The notes under the pieces: model-generated
The model's database searches: none
Told to the model about the DNA's origin: nothing
The model's input: the letters and a program-made list of their open reading frames with translations, nothing else
Assembly (NCBI GenBank): GCA_033060915.1
Contig: CM065392.1
Coordinates: forward strand, 14,111,501-14,175,500
Direction of reading: 5' to 3'
Source: Euryodendron excelsum
Taxonomy: Eukaryota; Streptophyta; Magnoliopsida; Ericales; Pentaphylacaceae
Length of the DNA: 64,000 bases
Made by a program: the position numbers and the translations under genes
Part shown: positions 33,391-43,272 of the stretch, piece after piece
How the letters are laid out: each line of letters begins with the position of its first letter
How positions within the stretch are numbered: position 1 is the stretch's first letter

Positions 33391-34557
33391 TCCTCGAGAT
33401 GGTCCGGCGCATTTTTCAAAAAAAATCTCTTCGAAACGGTAAGTCCCTTTAAACCTATCGACCGGGACGAGACCCCAAGTTCCCTAGATAGTAGAACGGT
33501 CCACTTTTGGTGCCTGCTAGCCCACCAATGCAGAAATGTCCATTTAGACATGCCTTCCAAGAAAGTTGACTTCTCAGGCACTAAGTCCCTTTAGCAGCTT
33601 CCCGAGATCAGGTAGTCTCGGGAATGATCGCGAACCGTCAGAGTAGCGGAAATACTCACAAACATCACAACCGTTAGAGTAGCGGAAATACTCGCAAGCA
33701 GGTCGATATAGGAAATTGCCAACAAACCCTTGTATCACGCGACCACTGTCAGAGTGGTGGAAACACTCAAAACCCAGGTCAACATCGGTGCCTGCTAGCC
33801 CACTTCGGTGAAAAATGACCAAACTGCCCCTTGGGCCTTTTCTAGTACGTTTCTCAAGAACACACCTGAGTCTTCAGCACAGTGATTCCAACCATCTAAG
33901 ATTGTCTTAAGAGTAATCCGGTAGGATTAAGTGCCTTGTAGTCAGTTTCGGGCCAATTCCGAGACTTTACGGTCAAGATGACCATTTTGCCCCTAGGCAT
34001 CCGAACGCCTCGAGGACCACATCGGCTCTGGGTATCAAACCGGTAACCTTCTGAGAATACTTCTTATAGTATTCCCGACCTTCCTCTATCTTTTTGGATC
34101 ATTCCGAGTCAATTCTGGCAAACCCAGTGCGAAATGACCGTTTTGCCCCTGGTGGGCAGGTCACCTATTTCGACCACACCGGCTCTGGGTATCAAACCAG
34201 CAACCTTTGGAAACATTCTGAATAATGTTTCCAAATTTTAAGTCTTCTTCCGGGATAGTTCGAGTCCGTCCTGGTAGCTTCCCGATCCAATTGACCGTTT
34301 TGCCCCTAAAGGCCCGGTCAACCCTTTTGACACATCCTACCCTCATTTTTCAAGTCAAATACCTCCGGGACACTATTCTAAGTGTTCCTGCTCCTTTTCG
34401 GCCTTCTAGGTCATTCCCAGTCCCTTAAATCATTTCCGGACTTTCCGGAGTCACTCCTAGTGAAGCATCGCTAAAAATTGCATGGTAGTCACCAGTACAG
34501 GTGCCCAAATCTAGTCAAAGATACGTTGCTTGACAACCTTAATAGTTTCCTAATTGG

Positions 34558-34650
34558 CTGGCGCCACTAGTAGTGGCGCCAGACCAATATTTGGCCTGGC
34601 GCCACTCCCAGTGGCGCTAGAAGCATTTTTGGCCTGGCGCCACTACAACA
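34558..34650 (+). promoter_or_regulatory. GGCGCC palindrome cluster, Element 2 3' LTR (best preserved)
   Basis: Four GGCGCC sites. The first two form arms CTGGCGCCACTA and TAGTGGCGCCAG around a single G: a 12-bp perfect inverted repeat. Ends about 25 bp upstream of the TATA box. Confidence 0.65.
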
Positions 34651-34672
34651 AACGCCAGGTCTATCCCATCTC

Positions 34673-34680
34673 TATAAATA
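34673..34680 (+). promoter_or_regulatory. TATA box of the Element 2 3' LTR
   Basis: TATAAATA followed by CAGAGCC. Transcription from a 3' LTR would read into flanking DNA. Confidence 0.7.
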
Positions 34681-35579
34681 CAGAGCCTCCTCCAGCTTGA
34701 AATGGGTCTGAAAACTCAGTCTAAAAATCCTATATTTCATTACATAAACCTCGTACACTTCCTAACCCTAGCTTCCTTAGGTTTTCCAAACCCTAGCCAC
34801 CATACACTAAACCCTAAACCTTATATATACTCATACACACCCCTACACACTTATACACTAGCCTCCAACCCTCTATTGAAGACTTGGGTTGCTGCAACTA
34901 CGCAGATTTGAAAACCGAAGACGAGCACTCGAAGATCAAGACTGAAGTGAAGCGAAGACCGAAGAAAAGCAAGGTGCACAAAATAAACAAGACATAAGGT
35001 AGGTTTTCGTTTTACGTTTCTGCACTTCCCCCTATCTCTTCTCTCTCCTAACCCACTTGGGTTTTCTCTATTTTAATCCCCTATCTCATTCCCCCCCTTT
35101 CTTTGCATGTTTGAAACAAGGGGACTCTTGGTCCATGTGTAGGATTAGACTATTCGAGGGTCACCATGTTGAGAGCTTTCCTTTAGGCTAACTGGAGACC
35201 ACGTCGGTTCGGCCCCCTTAATTATGTGGTGAAGCCTTAACCATGTATGTTCACGACCCCAAATTTGCATTGTGCATATCATAATCTTGCATCTCTCCAA
35301 AATCGTTTTTAAACTCGTTTTCAAAATTTGCATTAAACTTATTTTCAAAATTGCATCAAAATCTACTTTTCAAAACTTGTTTTCAAAATCAGAATTCTAG
35401 GGTGATCCTAGCCTTTTCATGGCTAGGGTTGCTTTAGGAAAGTGTTACATTTAAAGTGACTTTTGTGGTCCATATTTTCAAATCTTGTTGTTTTCAAAAC
35501 CACTTTCTTAAAGTGGTTCTAGCCTTCTTATGGTTAGAATCGCTTTAGGAAAGTGAGACATTTTTATACCTTCTAAAAA

Positions 35580-37110
35580 CTCTCTTTTCAAAAGTCTATC
35601 TTTCTAAAAATCTCTTTTTCAATATACTTTCCTAAAACTCTCCTTTCCAAAGTTGTTTTCAAAAACTCCCTCCAAAAATCTATTTTTCAAAACTCCCTTT
35701 TTCAACTCCTTTCCAAAATCGTCTCCCCAAAATCCACTTTCTAAAAATGCTCCTTAAAAATCTTTCCTAAAAATTCTTTCCAATAATCTCCTTCTAAAAA
35801 TCTTTCCAAAAACTTTCTCTTCAAAATCTTACCTCTAGAAACTCCTCTCTACGCTTTCCTTTCAAAAACTTGTTTCTAAAAACACACTTTCCAAAAACTC
35901 TTTCCTTAGAGCCCAAGTCAAGCCCTAGAGCTAACAATTAGAAAACCCTAATTTTCTTCCCAAAAACATAGTTTTCAAACTTACCTTAAAACCTAGGTTT
36001 CCAAAACCCCCTATTTTCTACATCAAAATTACATATTTTCAAAAACCTATTTTCTATGTCAAAACTATAGCCTTCCAAATCTAGTGTTTCTAAAACTTCC
36101 CCTTTCCAAATCCTTGTCAAATCAAGTATTCCCTTTAGGAAACCAAATTCAATCTCCTGTTTAGAAAATTAGATCCAATCCTCCGTTTTGGGAAACAAAA
36201 TCAAAACACTTCTTCTTAGAAACCAAATCCAAATCTTTCCCAATTCAAATCCTTCATAATCTTCTACTTTCCTAAATCTTAAGTTTCCAAAACTTAAACA
36301 TAAAAATCTTTCCTAAATTTTAAAACTCAACTTCCACATCTTTCCTAATTCAACCATTTCCTAATTCTATTTCTTTTCAAATCTTAACCTTTCAAATCTA
36401 AGTTTTCAAATCTTCCCTAAACTCAACCTTTCCTAATCACAAGATTTTCTAAAACTAAAACTCTAAAACTTTCTAAATCTTAAACTTTCTAAATTTCAAA
36501 TCTTTCTAAATCCAAAGCTTTCTAAACTCAAAACTTTCTTAATTCAAAACTTTCTTAAGTTAAAACTTTCTTAATTCAAACATTTTCTAAATCTTTCCTA
36601 ATTTAAAATCTTTCTAAAACTCTAAGCTTTCTAAATTTAAAACTTTCTTAACTTGAAACTTTCCAAATTCTAAACCTTTCTTAAACTAAACCTTTTTTAA
36701 ACTAAACTTTTCCTAATTCAAAACATTTCTAAATTTGACATTTCCTATTTCAAAACCTTTCTTAAAACAAAACTTCCAATTTCAAAACTTTCCTAAGTTG
36801 AAATTTTCTCAAATTGACAACTTTCTTAATTCAAAACTTTCCCAAGTTAAAACTTTCCTAATTCCAAAACTTTTCTAAAATGACGCTTTCCTAATTCAAA
36901 CTTTTCCTAATCCGAATCTTTCCTAAATTCCAAGTTTCCTAATCTTCCAAGTCTAATATTCAAGTCAATTCCTTTTCCAAAATCTTTCCAAGTCAAATCC
37001 AATTTTTTTTTTCTAAGTCCTTAAGTTTAGGTTTCCTAAAACCAAGTTTTCTTAAGTCAAGTCTTTTCAAATCTTCCAATCAAAGTTTAATCTCTCAATC
37101 TTCCAATTCA
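35580..37110 (+). repeat. G-poor quasi-periodic tract, Element 2 3' LTR
   Basis: Collinear with 22480-23990 of the 5' LTR; CTTTCCTAA-type units. Confidence 0.75.
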
Positions 37111-37816
37111 ATCTCTTTCTTTCAATCAACTCTTCTATTCTCAATCGGACTTCTGTCCGAACTATAACTGATCTGATTCCTCCAAAAGAATACGTAGGCA
37201 ACCCTCATGGGTGCGGTCACAACATTTTTTAAATTTCTAATTTCACAACATTTTTCAAATTTCTATTTCTACAACTTCTTTCCAATATCCAATCCTACAA
37301 TTTTCTTCAAGTTTCCAATTCTGTGATCTATTTCTATTTTCAATCTTCAGTTTCAATTTTTGAAACTTTTTTTCCAAATTCAAACTTCTATCTCTTTCTT
37401 TTCAAATCAAATCAATCTCTTTCCAAATCTATTTTCCAACTTTCTTTTCTTGCACTTGCATATCATGCATCATGTTAGTTCCTTTTCAAACATTCTTTTT
37501 CAAAGTGGTTAGGATTGGTCATTTGTTAGTTGAAGACTCTCATAGGTGAATCTAGGGTAAATAGACATGTAGGTACCAAAAGGGCGGGGTAGGGTGATGG
37601 CTTAGTGCGTCTTCCCTACACGTAACCAACCTCCGAACCTAGATCGCTGTTTTCGAAAGACCAAAAGGAGTTATTTTTCTAAAAAGGGCTAAATGTTTTC
37701 TAAAGGTTGCCAAACAACCTGTTTTCTTAAAAACCCTCTCTTGAGGTGGTATTTTCAAAAACCTTTTTCCAAAAACCCTAAGTGTAGTTTTCGAATTACG
37801 CTTAGTTTTTAGGTGA

Positions 37817-37851
37817 CCTGACTCACCTTAATCAAGTTAGGTGGCGACTCC
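37817..37851 (+). other. Stem-loop plus PBS-like decamer, Element 2 3' LTR
   Basis: CCTGACT / AGTTAGG (one G-T pair), then TGGCGACTCC at 37842-37851; 151 bp before the LTR end. Confidence 0.6.
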
Positions 37852-38002
37852 AAATCTTTTCTAAAAGCCCTTCATTCAAATCTATTTTTAATTCAAACTT
37901 AGTCGCACTCATTGTTCTAGGAGGGTGAGTTCTAACGAGAGAGTACATCATTTTTTCCACTTGTGTGTGTATTCCTCGAGTGCAAAAAATCTGGGCGCGA
38001 CA

Positions 38003-38007
38003 TGGTG
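38003..38007. repeat. TSD TGGTG, right copy of Element 2
   Basis: Identical to 19861-19865 and directly after GGGCGCGACA. Confidence 0.93.
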
Positions 38008-38650
38008 CATATGCTATCGCACCCTGATAAAAATGAGACAAAACTGAATGGGATAGAATCCTAGAAAGGAAAAAGAATCCTGAGAGTATGGGCCCTGGGG
38101 TAATCCTGGGATATTCATCCATGACATGTATAACCTGCACATCCATTTAGATTTCTGTGTACTTTACATCTATTCATGCATTTAACTGCATTCCTGTATG
38201 AACCTATTCATTTGTAAGGAAGTAGGTCATGCATTTAATTCAATTATTATATAAGTTTGTGCATTTATCACAAAAAAAAATGGGGGACATTGCATTTAAT
38301 TCTATTCATGTATGCGCATTATCCAAAAGTATAACATGCATTCAATTCCACTTCTGTGTGAACCTGTGTGCATTCATAAAAAATAAATCATGCATTTAAT
38401 CTCATGTGCAATCATCATAAAAAATAAAAAATGACCCCCCTTACCAGGGCATTTTTAAATTGTTTTTGTATAAAACTCACTCTATGTCTTTCTCTCTCTC
38501 CCAAATAGGAAATAAGGAACAAGGTAAAGTACAAAATGGAGGTAAAAAGCTATCTTGCGATCAAGTAACCTCAGACATCTCCAACATTGGCATACAGCTC
38601 AGGAAGTTCAGACTTCCTTAGCTGACAAAAAGCAAGGAATGGGGCAAGGG
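38008..38650 (+). mobile_element. Element 1 3' region, non-coding
   Basis: Continues Element 1 after the Element 2 insertion. AT-rich with loosely repeated GCATTTAAT motifs (38180-38400). No gene seen. Confidence 0.5.
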
Positions 38651-38664
38651 CCCACTCTCGACCT

Positions 38665-39215
38665 TCGCAATCAACCTTGGACTTCCCCGGAGGAGTAGCG
38701 TTTTGCCAAATGAAGTGCCGGTTCAAGAAATATTAGACATCAACCTTGGACATCCCCAGAGGAGTAGCGTTTTGCCAGACAAAGTGTCGATTTAAGAAAT
38801 ATCAGACATCAACCTTGGATATCCCCAGAGGAGCAGCATTTTGCCAGACGAAGTGCCAGTTCAAGAGGTATCAGAGTCAACCTTGGACTTCCCCAGAGGA
38901 GTAACGTTTCGCCAAACGGAGTGTCGGTTCAAGAAATATCAGACATTAACCTTGGACATCCCCAGAAGAGCAACGTTTTACCAGACGAAGTGCCGGTTCA
39001 AGAAATATCGGACATCAATCTTGGATATCCCCAGAAGAGCAGCGTTTCGCCAGACGAAGTGCCGGTTCAAGAGGTATCAGAAGTCAACCTTGGACTTCCC
39101 CAGAGGAGCAACATTTCGTCAGACGAAGTGTCGGTTCAAGAGATATCAGATGTTAATCTTGGATTTCCCCAGATGAGCAATGTTTCGCTAGACAGAGTGC
39201 TAGTTCAAGAAGCGT
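38665..39215. repeat. 69-bp tandem array in the Element 1 3' region (8 units)
   Basis: The landmark CAACCTTGG (or one-base variants) recurs at 38672, 38741, 38810, 38878, 38947, 39016, 39085 and 39154: 69-bp steps, one of 68. Sixty-nine is 23 codons, so frames stay open and give a repeated peptide of the type PDEVPVQEISDINLG followed by PQ(K/R)S. Diverged shorter units continue to about 39365. Tandem repeats just before the 3' LTR are known in Tat/Ogre elements and can seed satellites. Confidence 0.9.
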
Positions 39216-39490
39216 CCAATCCCCCGAAGGAGCAGTATTTCGCTAGACGGAGTACTGGTTCAAGGAGTGTCAATTCCCCCAGAGGAGCATTGTTCTGCCA
39301 GATGTAGCGCCAATTCAAAGGGCATTAATTCCCCTAGAGGAGTATCATTTTACCAGATAAAATGCCAATCATCGACCAGCTACTCGAGGTAACTGTTCTT
39401 TGGATTCCTATTTTCCAAGTCCCTCCGATCGCCTCACGGTCAATATGGGACTCTTACTTTATCGTTTTCTGTCTTCGACAAGTAAAGACA
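39216..39490 (+). mobile_element. Diverged repeat units and PPT-proximal block, Element 1
   Basis: 39216-39365 are shortened array units (about 58 bp). 39427-39490 carries TCCCTCCGATCGCCTC, GGGACTCTTACTT, and GACAAGTAAAGACAG, shared with the other two elements just before their polypurine tracts. Confidence 0.65.
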
Positions 39491-39502
39491 GAAAAAGAGG
39501 GG
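39491..39502 (+). other. Element 1 polypurine tract
   Basis: GAAAAAGAGGGG, four bases before the 3' LTR. Confidence 0.85.
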
Positions 39503-39506
39503 CAGT

Positions 39507-41034
39507 TTTAAGCACCCCATTTTTACCCACCCGGCAATCTCTAGTCCAACTGGGCTCACTTTTACACATCACACGCATATCCAGACTCTAACCTACCTTC
39601 TAAACTTGAATTTAGTCCACCAGTCGCTTCCCAAGCCCATAGGGCCCACTTGAAGCTAAATTACTATTTTGCCCTTAGGCATCCGAAAGCCCCCGAGAAC
39701 CACATCGGCTCTAGGTATCAAACCGATAGCCACCCGGGAATGCTCCTTATAGTATTCCTGGCCTTTCGTTGACTTTCTGGATCATTTCAAGTTAGTTCCG
39801 GCAAACCCAGTGCAAAATAACTGTTTTGCCCCTAGTGGGCCGGTCGCCTTTCAAACACATCCTTTCAGCATCTTTCAAGTCTATTGCCTCCGAGACAATA
39901 TTCTAAGGGTTCTTATCCCTTTCCACCCATCCGGGTCATTCCCGACCCCTTCAATTCATTCCCGGACTCTCCGAAGTCACTTTTAGTGAAGCCAGGCTAA
40001 AAATTGCATGGTAGTCACTAGTACAGGCACCCAAATCTTCTAAAGATATGTTGCTTGCCGACCTTAAACATTTCCTAAATGGTTGATGCCACTAGTAGTG
40101 GTGCCAAGCCAAAAAATGGCCTAGCACCACTCCTAGTGGCGTCAATGTAATTTTTGGCCTGGCGCCAGTGCATTCCTATCTCTATAAATACAAAGCCTCC
40201 TCTAACGTGAAAGAGGTCCGCAAACTCAATCTGAAAACCCTAATATTCGACATACAGAGCTCGTAGCCTCCCTAAACCCTAGCTTCTCTAGGTTTTCCAA
40301 ACCCTAGCCACCATACACAAACCCTAGCCTCCTATACACTCATATACACTCCTATACACTTATACACTAGTCTCCAACCCTCCACTGAAGACTTGGATTG
40401 CCGCAACTACAAGCTTTGAAGATCAAAGACAAGCTTTCAAAGACTGAAGCGAAGACTGAAGAAAAGCAAGAAAAGCAAGGCGTGCAAAGCCAAGCAAACT
40501 AAACAAGACATATGGTAGGTTTTCTCTTTAAGTTTCTGCACTTCCCCCTCTCGCTTCTCTGTCTTAACCTACTTGGGTTTTCTTCTGTTTTAATCCCCCA
40601 TCTTCTTCTCCCCTTTCTTAGCATGCTTGAAACAAGGGGATTCCCGATTCATGTGTAGGATTAGGCTCTTGAAAGTCGCCATGTCGAGGGCTTTCTTTTA
40701 ATCTAACCGGAGACCACGTGGGTTCAGCCCCCTTGATTATGTGGTGAAGCCTTAATCTTGTATGTTCACGACCCCAATTTGCATTGTGCATATCATTATC
40801 TTGTATTCTTCCAAAAATCGTTTTCAAACTCATTTTCAAAGCTTACATTAAACTTGTTTTCAAAATTGCATCAAAGTCTTCTTTTTCAAAACTTGTTTTC
40901 AAAATCACAATCATAGGGTGATTCTAGCCTTTCCATGGCTAGGATTGCTTTAGGAAAGTGTTACATTTAAAGTGACTAATATGGTCCATATTTTCAACTC
41001 CTTGTTGTTTTCGAAACCACTTTCTTAAAGTGGT
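39507..41034 (+). mobile_element. Element 1 3' LTR, truncated (1528 bp of about 3.9 kb)
   Basis: Starts TTTAAGCACCCC (mutated TGTAAGC) and follows the 5' LTR through U3, palindromes, TATA box (40183-40190), and the CCACGTGGGTTC region to TTTCTTAAAGTGG, then stops. The 5' LTR continues past the same point at about 12500. The G-poor tract and U5 end are lost. Confidence 0.88.
40183..40190 (+). promoter_or_regulatory. TATA box of the truncated Element 1 3' LTR
   Basis: TATAAATA in the usual LTR context (CAAAGCCTCC follows). Confidence 0.65.
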
Positions 41035-41286
41035 TTTTTAAATAAAGAAAATATGTTTCGCATTATAAAAGTGAACCCAACTCGACCCAGACCCTAACTA
41101 AATTGAGACATGGAACCAAACTGAACTTCCATGTAAGGATTGGTTTGGTTTTGGGTCCAAAATTTTGGAACCATTCAAGATCAGATTAGTTCTAGTTTTA
41201 ACACAGATCCGACACAACCCAACCTATGCATACCTATCCTATTAACCAATGAGCTAGCGCTAAGGGAGCTGGTCTTAAGAATTGAA

Positions 41287-41345
41287 GCCATGACCTATCA
41301 AGTGGGGATCAAACCTAATGAACAACTGAGCTAACCCCCATGATT
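41287..41345 (-). repeat. Possible tRNA-derived SINE head
   Basis: The minus strand has TTAGCTCAGTTGT (A-box-like, about 11 of 12 to TRGCNNAGYNGG) and, about 35 nt further, GGCTTCAATTC (weak B-box); a second B-box-like GGTTTGATCCC lies between. No poly-A tail or TSD identified. Confidence 0.3.
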
Positions 41346-41492
41346 AGCATTGGCGCTTGCTCTAGACCTTGTACTAGTGGCACAGGATATTAATGTCCTT
41401 TCTAGTATTTGTCAACGTGTGTCGCGCACTATAATTTGATTAAAACTAGAAATTGTGGGTTGGGAGACCCTACAGTATTTATTATTTAGGCT

Positions 41493-42245
41493 CTGTTTGT
41501 TTCAATGTAAAATATTTTACTTTGAAAAATATTTTTCGTATAAAAATTTGTCATGTAAAATAATTAGAAAACTTTTATTTTCAAGTGTCAGGCTACATTC
41601 TTTTAAAATTCTATAGCTAAAGAAGGGAAGTGGGTCTCGAGTCAGCAAAGCTCAACTACCGCACAAAGGTCATAAAGCAAATCAACCTCCATTTGCACCA
41701 GATCATGGACAACCTAAAGGGTCCCTCCCTAAAGGGCAAGGTTATGTAAAGCATGCCAATCCAAAAGTGAACTTGGGCAGACCAATGGAGCAAGTTGAAG
41801 CCCTAGATGCTCGTCAGCGACGTCGGTCCATCGGTCTTGACTTCAATATGTTGCAGCTAGGAAGATGCTAATGCAATCTACGATACGATCCTCATGGCAA
41901 AGTTGTTGATGATTTCAGTGAGGAGGGCTACTGGCAAAGCAAGATTGGGGATTCCGACACTACCCTACATTTGCTTTTATGAAATAGGTAATTTCGGTGA
42001 CTATGTAGTTGACAGAGTAGAGGATCTTCGAGCATCATAGTGCTACACTTGTAGGCCTTTGCATTGATGAGAGTGTAGCTACAATCTCTATAAAATGACT
42101 TACCAAATTCAAATCAGTAAGTCATTTTATACACATTTGTTGAAAAAAATTCACATATAGAAATGTTTTAGAACAATTATTTGCAGCCAAACATTAAAAA
42201 ATATTTTTATTTTTTACAAAACATTTTTCGATAAACAAATATTAA
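41493..42245. mobile_element. Possible hAT-like non-autonomous element
   Basis: Left end GTTTGTTTCAATGTAAAATA with many AAAATATTTT motifs; right end, reversed, starts ATTTGTTTATCGAAAAATG. Such ends recall common plant hAT-type miniature elements. The inverted match is imperfect and no 8-bp TSD was found. Confidence 0.3.
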
Positions 42246-42733
42246 GGAGGTTATGTGCGTTCAAACATCACTTCGGGTAAAGTGTAATTTACTCCTATAA
42301 TTTTTTTATTTCATACTACATATAAAAAATGGAAATAGCAGTTTAACTTTTAATTAGCTTTTTGGTCCACTTTTGGACAATTCTGTCCCTAGCTTTTACC
42401 GTTCTTCAGATGATTTTGTCCTTGAATTTCCTTGAAATCCTGCTGCTTAGCTGGCTCCTGGTATCGCGTGGTCTACAGAGTGTTGTCCCCTTATTGCCCC
42501 TCTTTTATTTCTTTACTCCTAAACTGTGGTGGCGTTTTCTTGTGGTCTTCATGAATCAAGTCTCACCTTCTAGTCTCTTCCCGGTCTTTTTTTATGCAAT
42601 ACTCAGCCATTTGCTTTACTTTTATAGACTGATCCTCCACTTCTTTGTGTCTTATTTTCCTTCGGTCCACTCTCACAATTTGATACCTAAAGTCATCAAA
42701 CTCCATAGGCAATGTCGTGCACTGAAACGAAGG

Positions 42734-42737
<4 letters not shown>

Positions 42738-42778
<41 letters not shown>
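42738..42778. repeat. (TC)n microsatellite
   Basis: About 20 TC units, preceded by GTGCACTGAAACGAAGG. Confidence 0.95.
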
Positions 42779-42780
<2 letters not shown>

Positions 42781-42877
42781 TCTTTGATTTGGTTGCTTTG
42801 TCAGATTTTCGATGACTCGAACAATCCCATAGCTAAATTTTCAAACCCCATGGGCAAGTGCATGCACTGAAACGAAG

Positions 42878-42881
<4 letters not shown>

Positions 42882-42908
<27 letters not shown>
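42882..42908. repeat. (TC)n microsatellite, second copy
   Basis: About 13 TC units, preceded by ATGCACTGAAACGAAGG, a duplicate of the flank of the first. Confidence 0.95.
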
Positions 42909-42909
<1 letters not shown>

Positions 42910-43272
42910 AAGATTGGATGTTTGCTTTTGGAACTATCACATTTTTGTTCACTTCTTCTCTCTTGTTTTGCTTCATCTTCTCTCTTTGTTTTCAGACTCA
43001 TATCTGCTCCTTGTTTCTTGATTCCTTTGTTCCTGGTTTAGCTTTTTTTTTTTTTTAGATATTAAACCATTCTTACTATTTTGTTGATTTTGTTCGCAAG
43101 TTTAGGGATTGAAGGTGGTAGATCCAATCATCTAAGGCATCTCAATGTCGGATTCTCTCTCTTTACTTTTCTCTCCCTATGAATATATGTTTGTATATAA
43201 TTTCACTTCATATTAGACCTTCCATTCTGTTTCTATTGCTAGATTTCTCATAGTTAATTTCTGTGTGTTCCT

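Larger units (their letters stand above)
19866..38002 (+). mobile_element. Element 2: complete non-autonomous Tat/Ogre element, subfamily I (18.1 kb)
   Basis: Two LTRs of the same subfamily (19866-24889 and 32788-38002), PBS, leader, gag-like pseudogene, non-coding spacer, antisense plant-mobile-domain pseudogene, 3' region, polypurine tract, and TSD TGGTG on both sides. The LTRs differ at roughly 8% of positions in stretches compared by eye, so insertion is not recent. No protease, RT, RNase H or integrase is readable. It is nested in Element 1, same orientation, and is therefore younger than it. Confidence 0.93.
32788..38002 (+). mobile_element. Element 2 3' LTR (5215 bp)
   Basis: TGTAAGCACCCCATTTTTG to GGGCGCGACA. 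Same block order as the 5' LTR. It is 191 bp longer, partly from one more array unit and better-kept palindrome text. Followed directly by TSD TGGTG. Confidence 0.93.
10960..41034 (+). mobile_element. Element 1: gag-only Tat/Ogre retrotransposon, subfamily II, split by Element 2
   Basis: The 5' part is 10960-19860 and the 3' part 38008-41034; Element 2 and one TSD copy lie between. 5' LTR (10960-14889) and 3' LTR (39507-41034) share a distinct start (CAATCTCTGGTCC / CAATCTCTAGTCC, then CACTTTTACACATCACACGC) with roughly 10% differences by eye. Internal order: PBS, leader, gag pseudogene, spacer, 69-bp repeat array, polypurine tract. No protease, RT, RNase H or integrase can be read. The five bases before it are ACTAC (10955-10959); the partner cannot be checked because the 3' LTR is truncated. 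Confidence 0.85.
41035..43272. other. Unassigned 2.2-kb stretch between LTR remnants
   Basis: Not similar to the LTR families here. It holds a tRNA-like head (41287-41345), a segment with hAT-like inverted ends (about 41493-42245), and two TC microsatellites. Open frames such as 42362-42787 are hydrophobic and low-complexity, with no recognised domain. It may be older genomic DNA or several degraded elements. Confidence 0.45.

Noticed and set aside
41413..41470. GTCGCGCACT text as another LTR end
   Set aside because: Not preceded or followed by the conserved U5 blocks, TSD or PBS.
42362..42787. 141-residue hydrophobic frame that looks membrane-like
   Set aside because: T-rich, runs into a TC microsatellite, no signal of a real gene or homologue.
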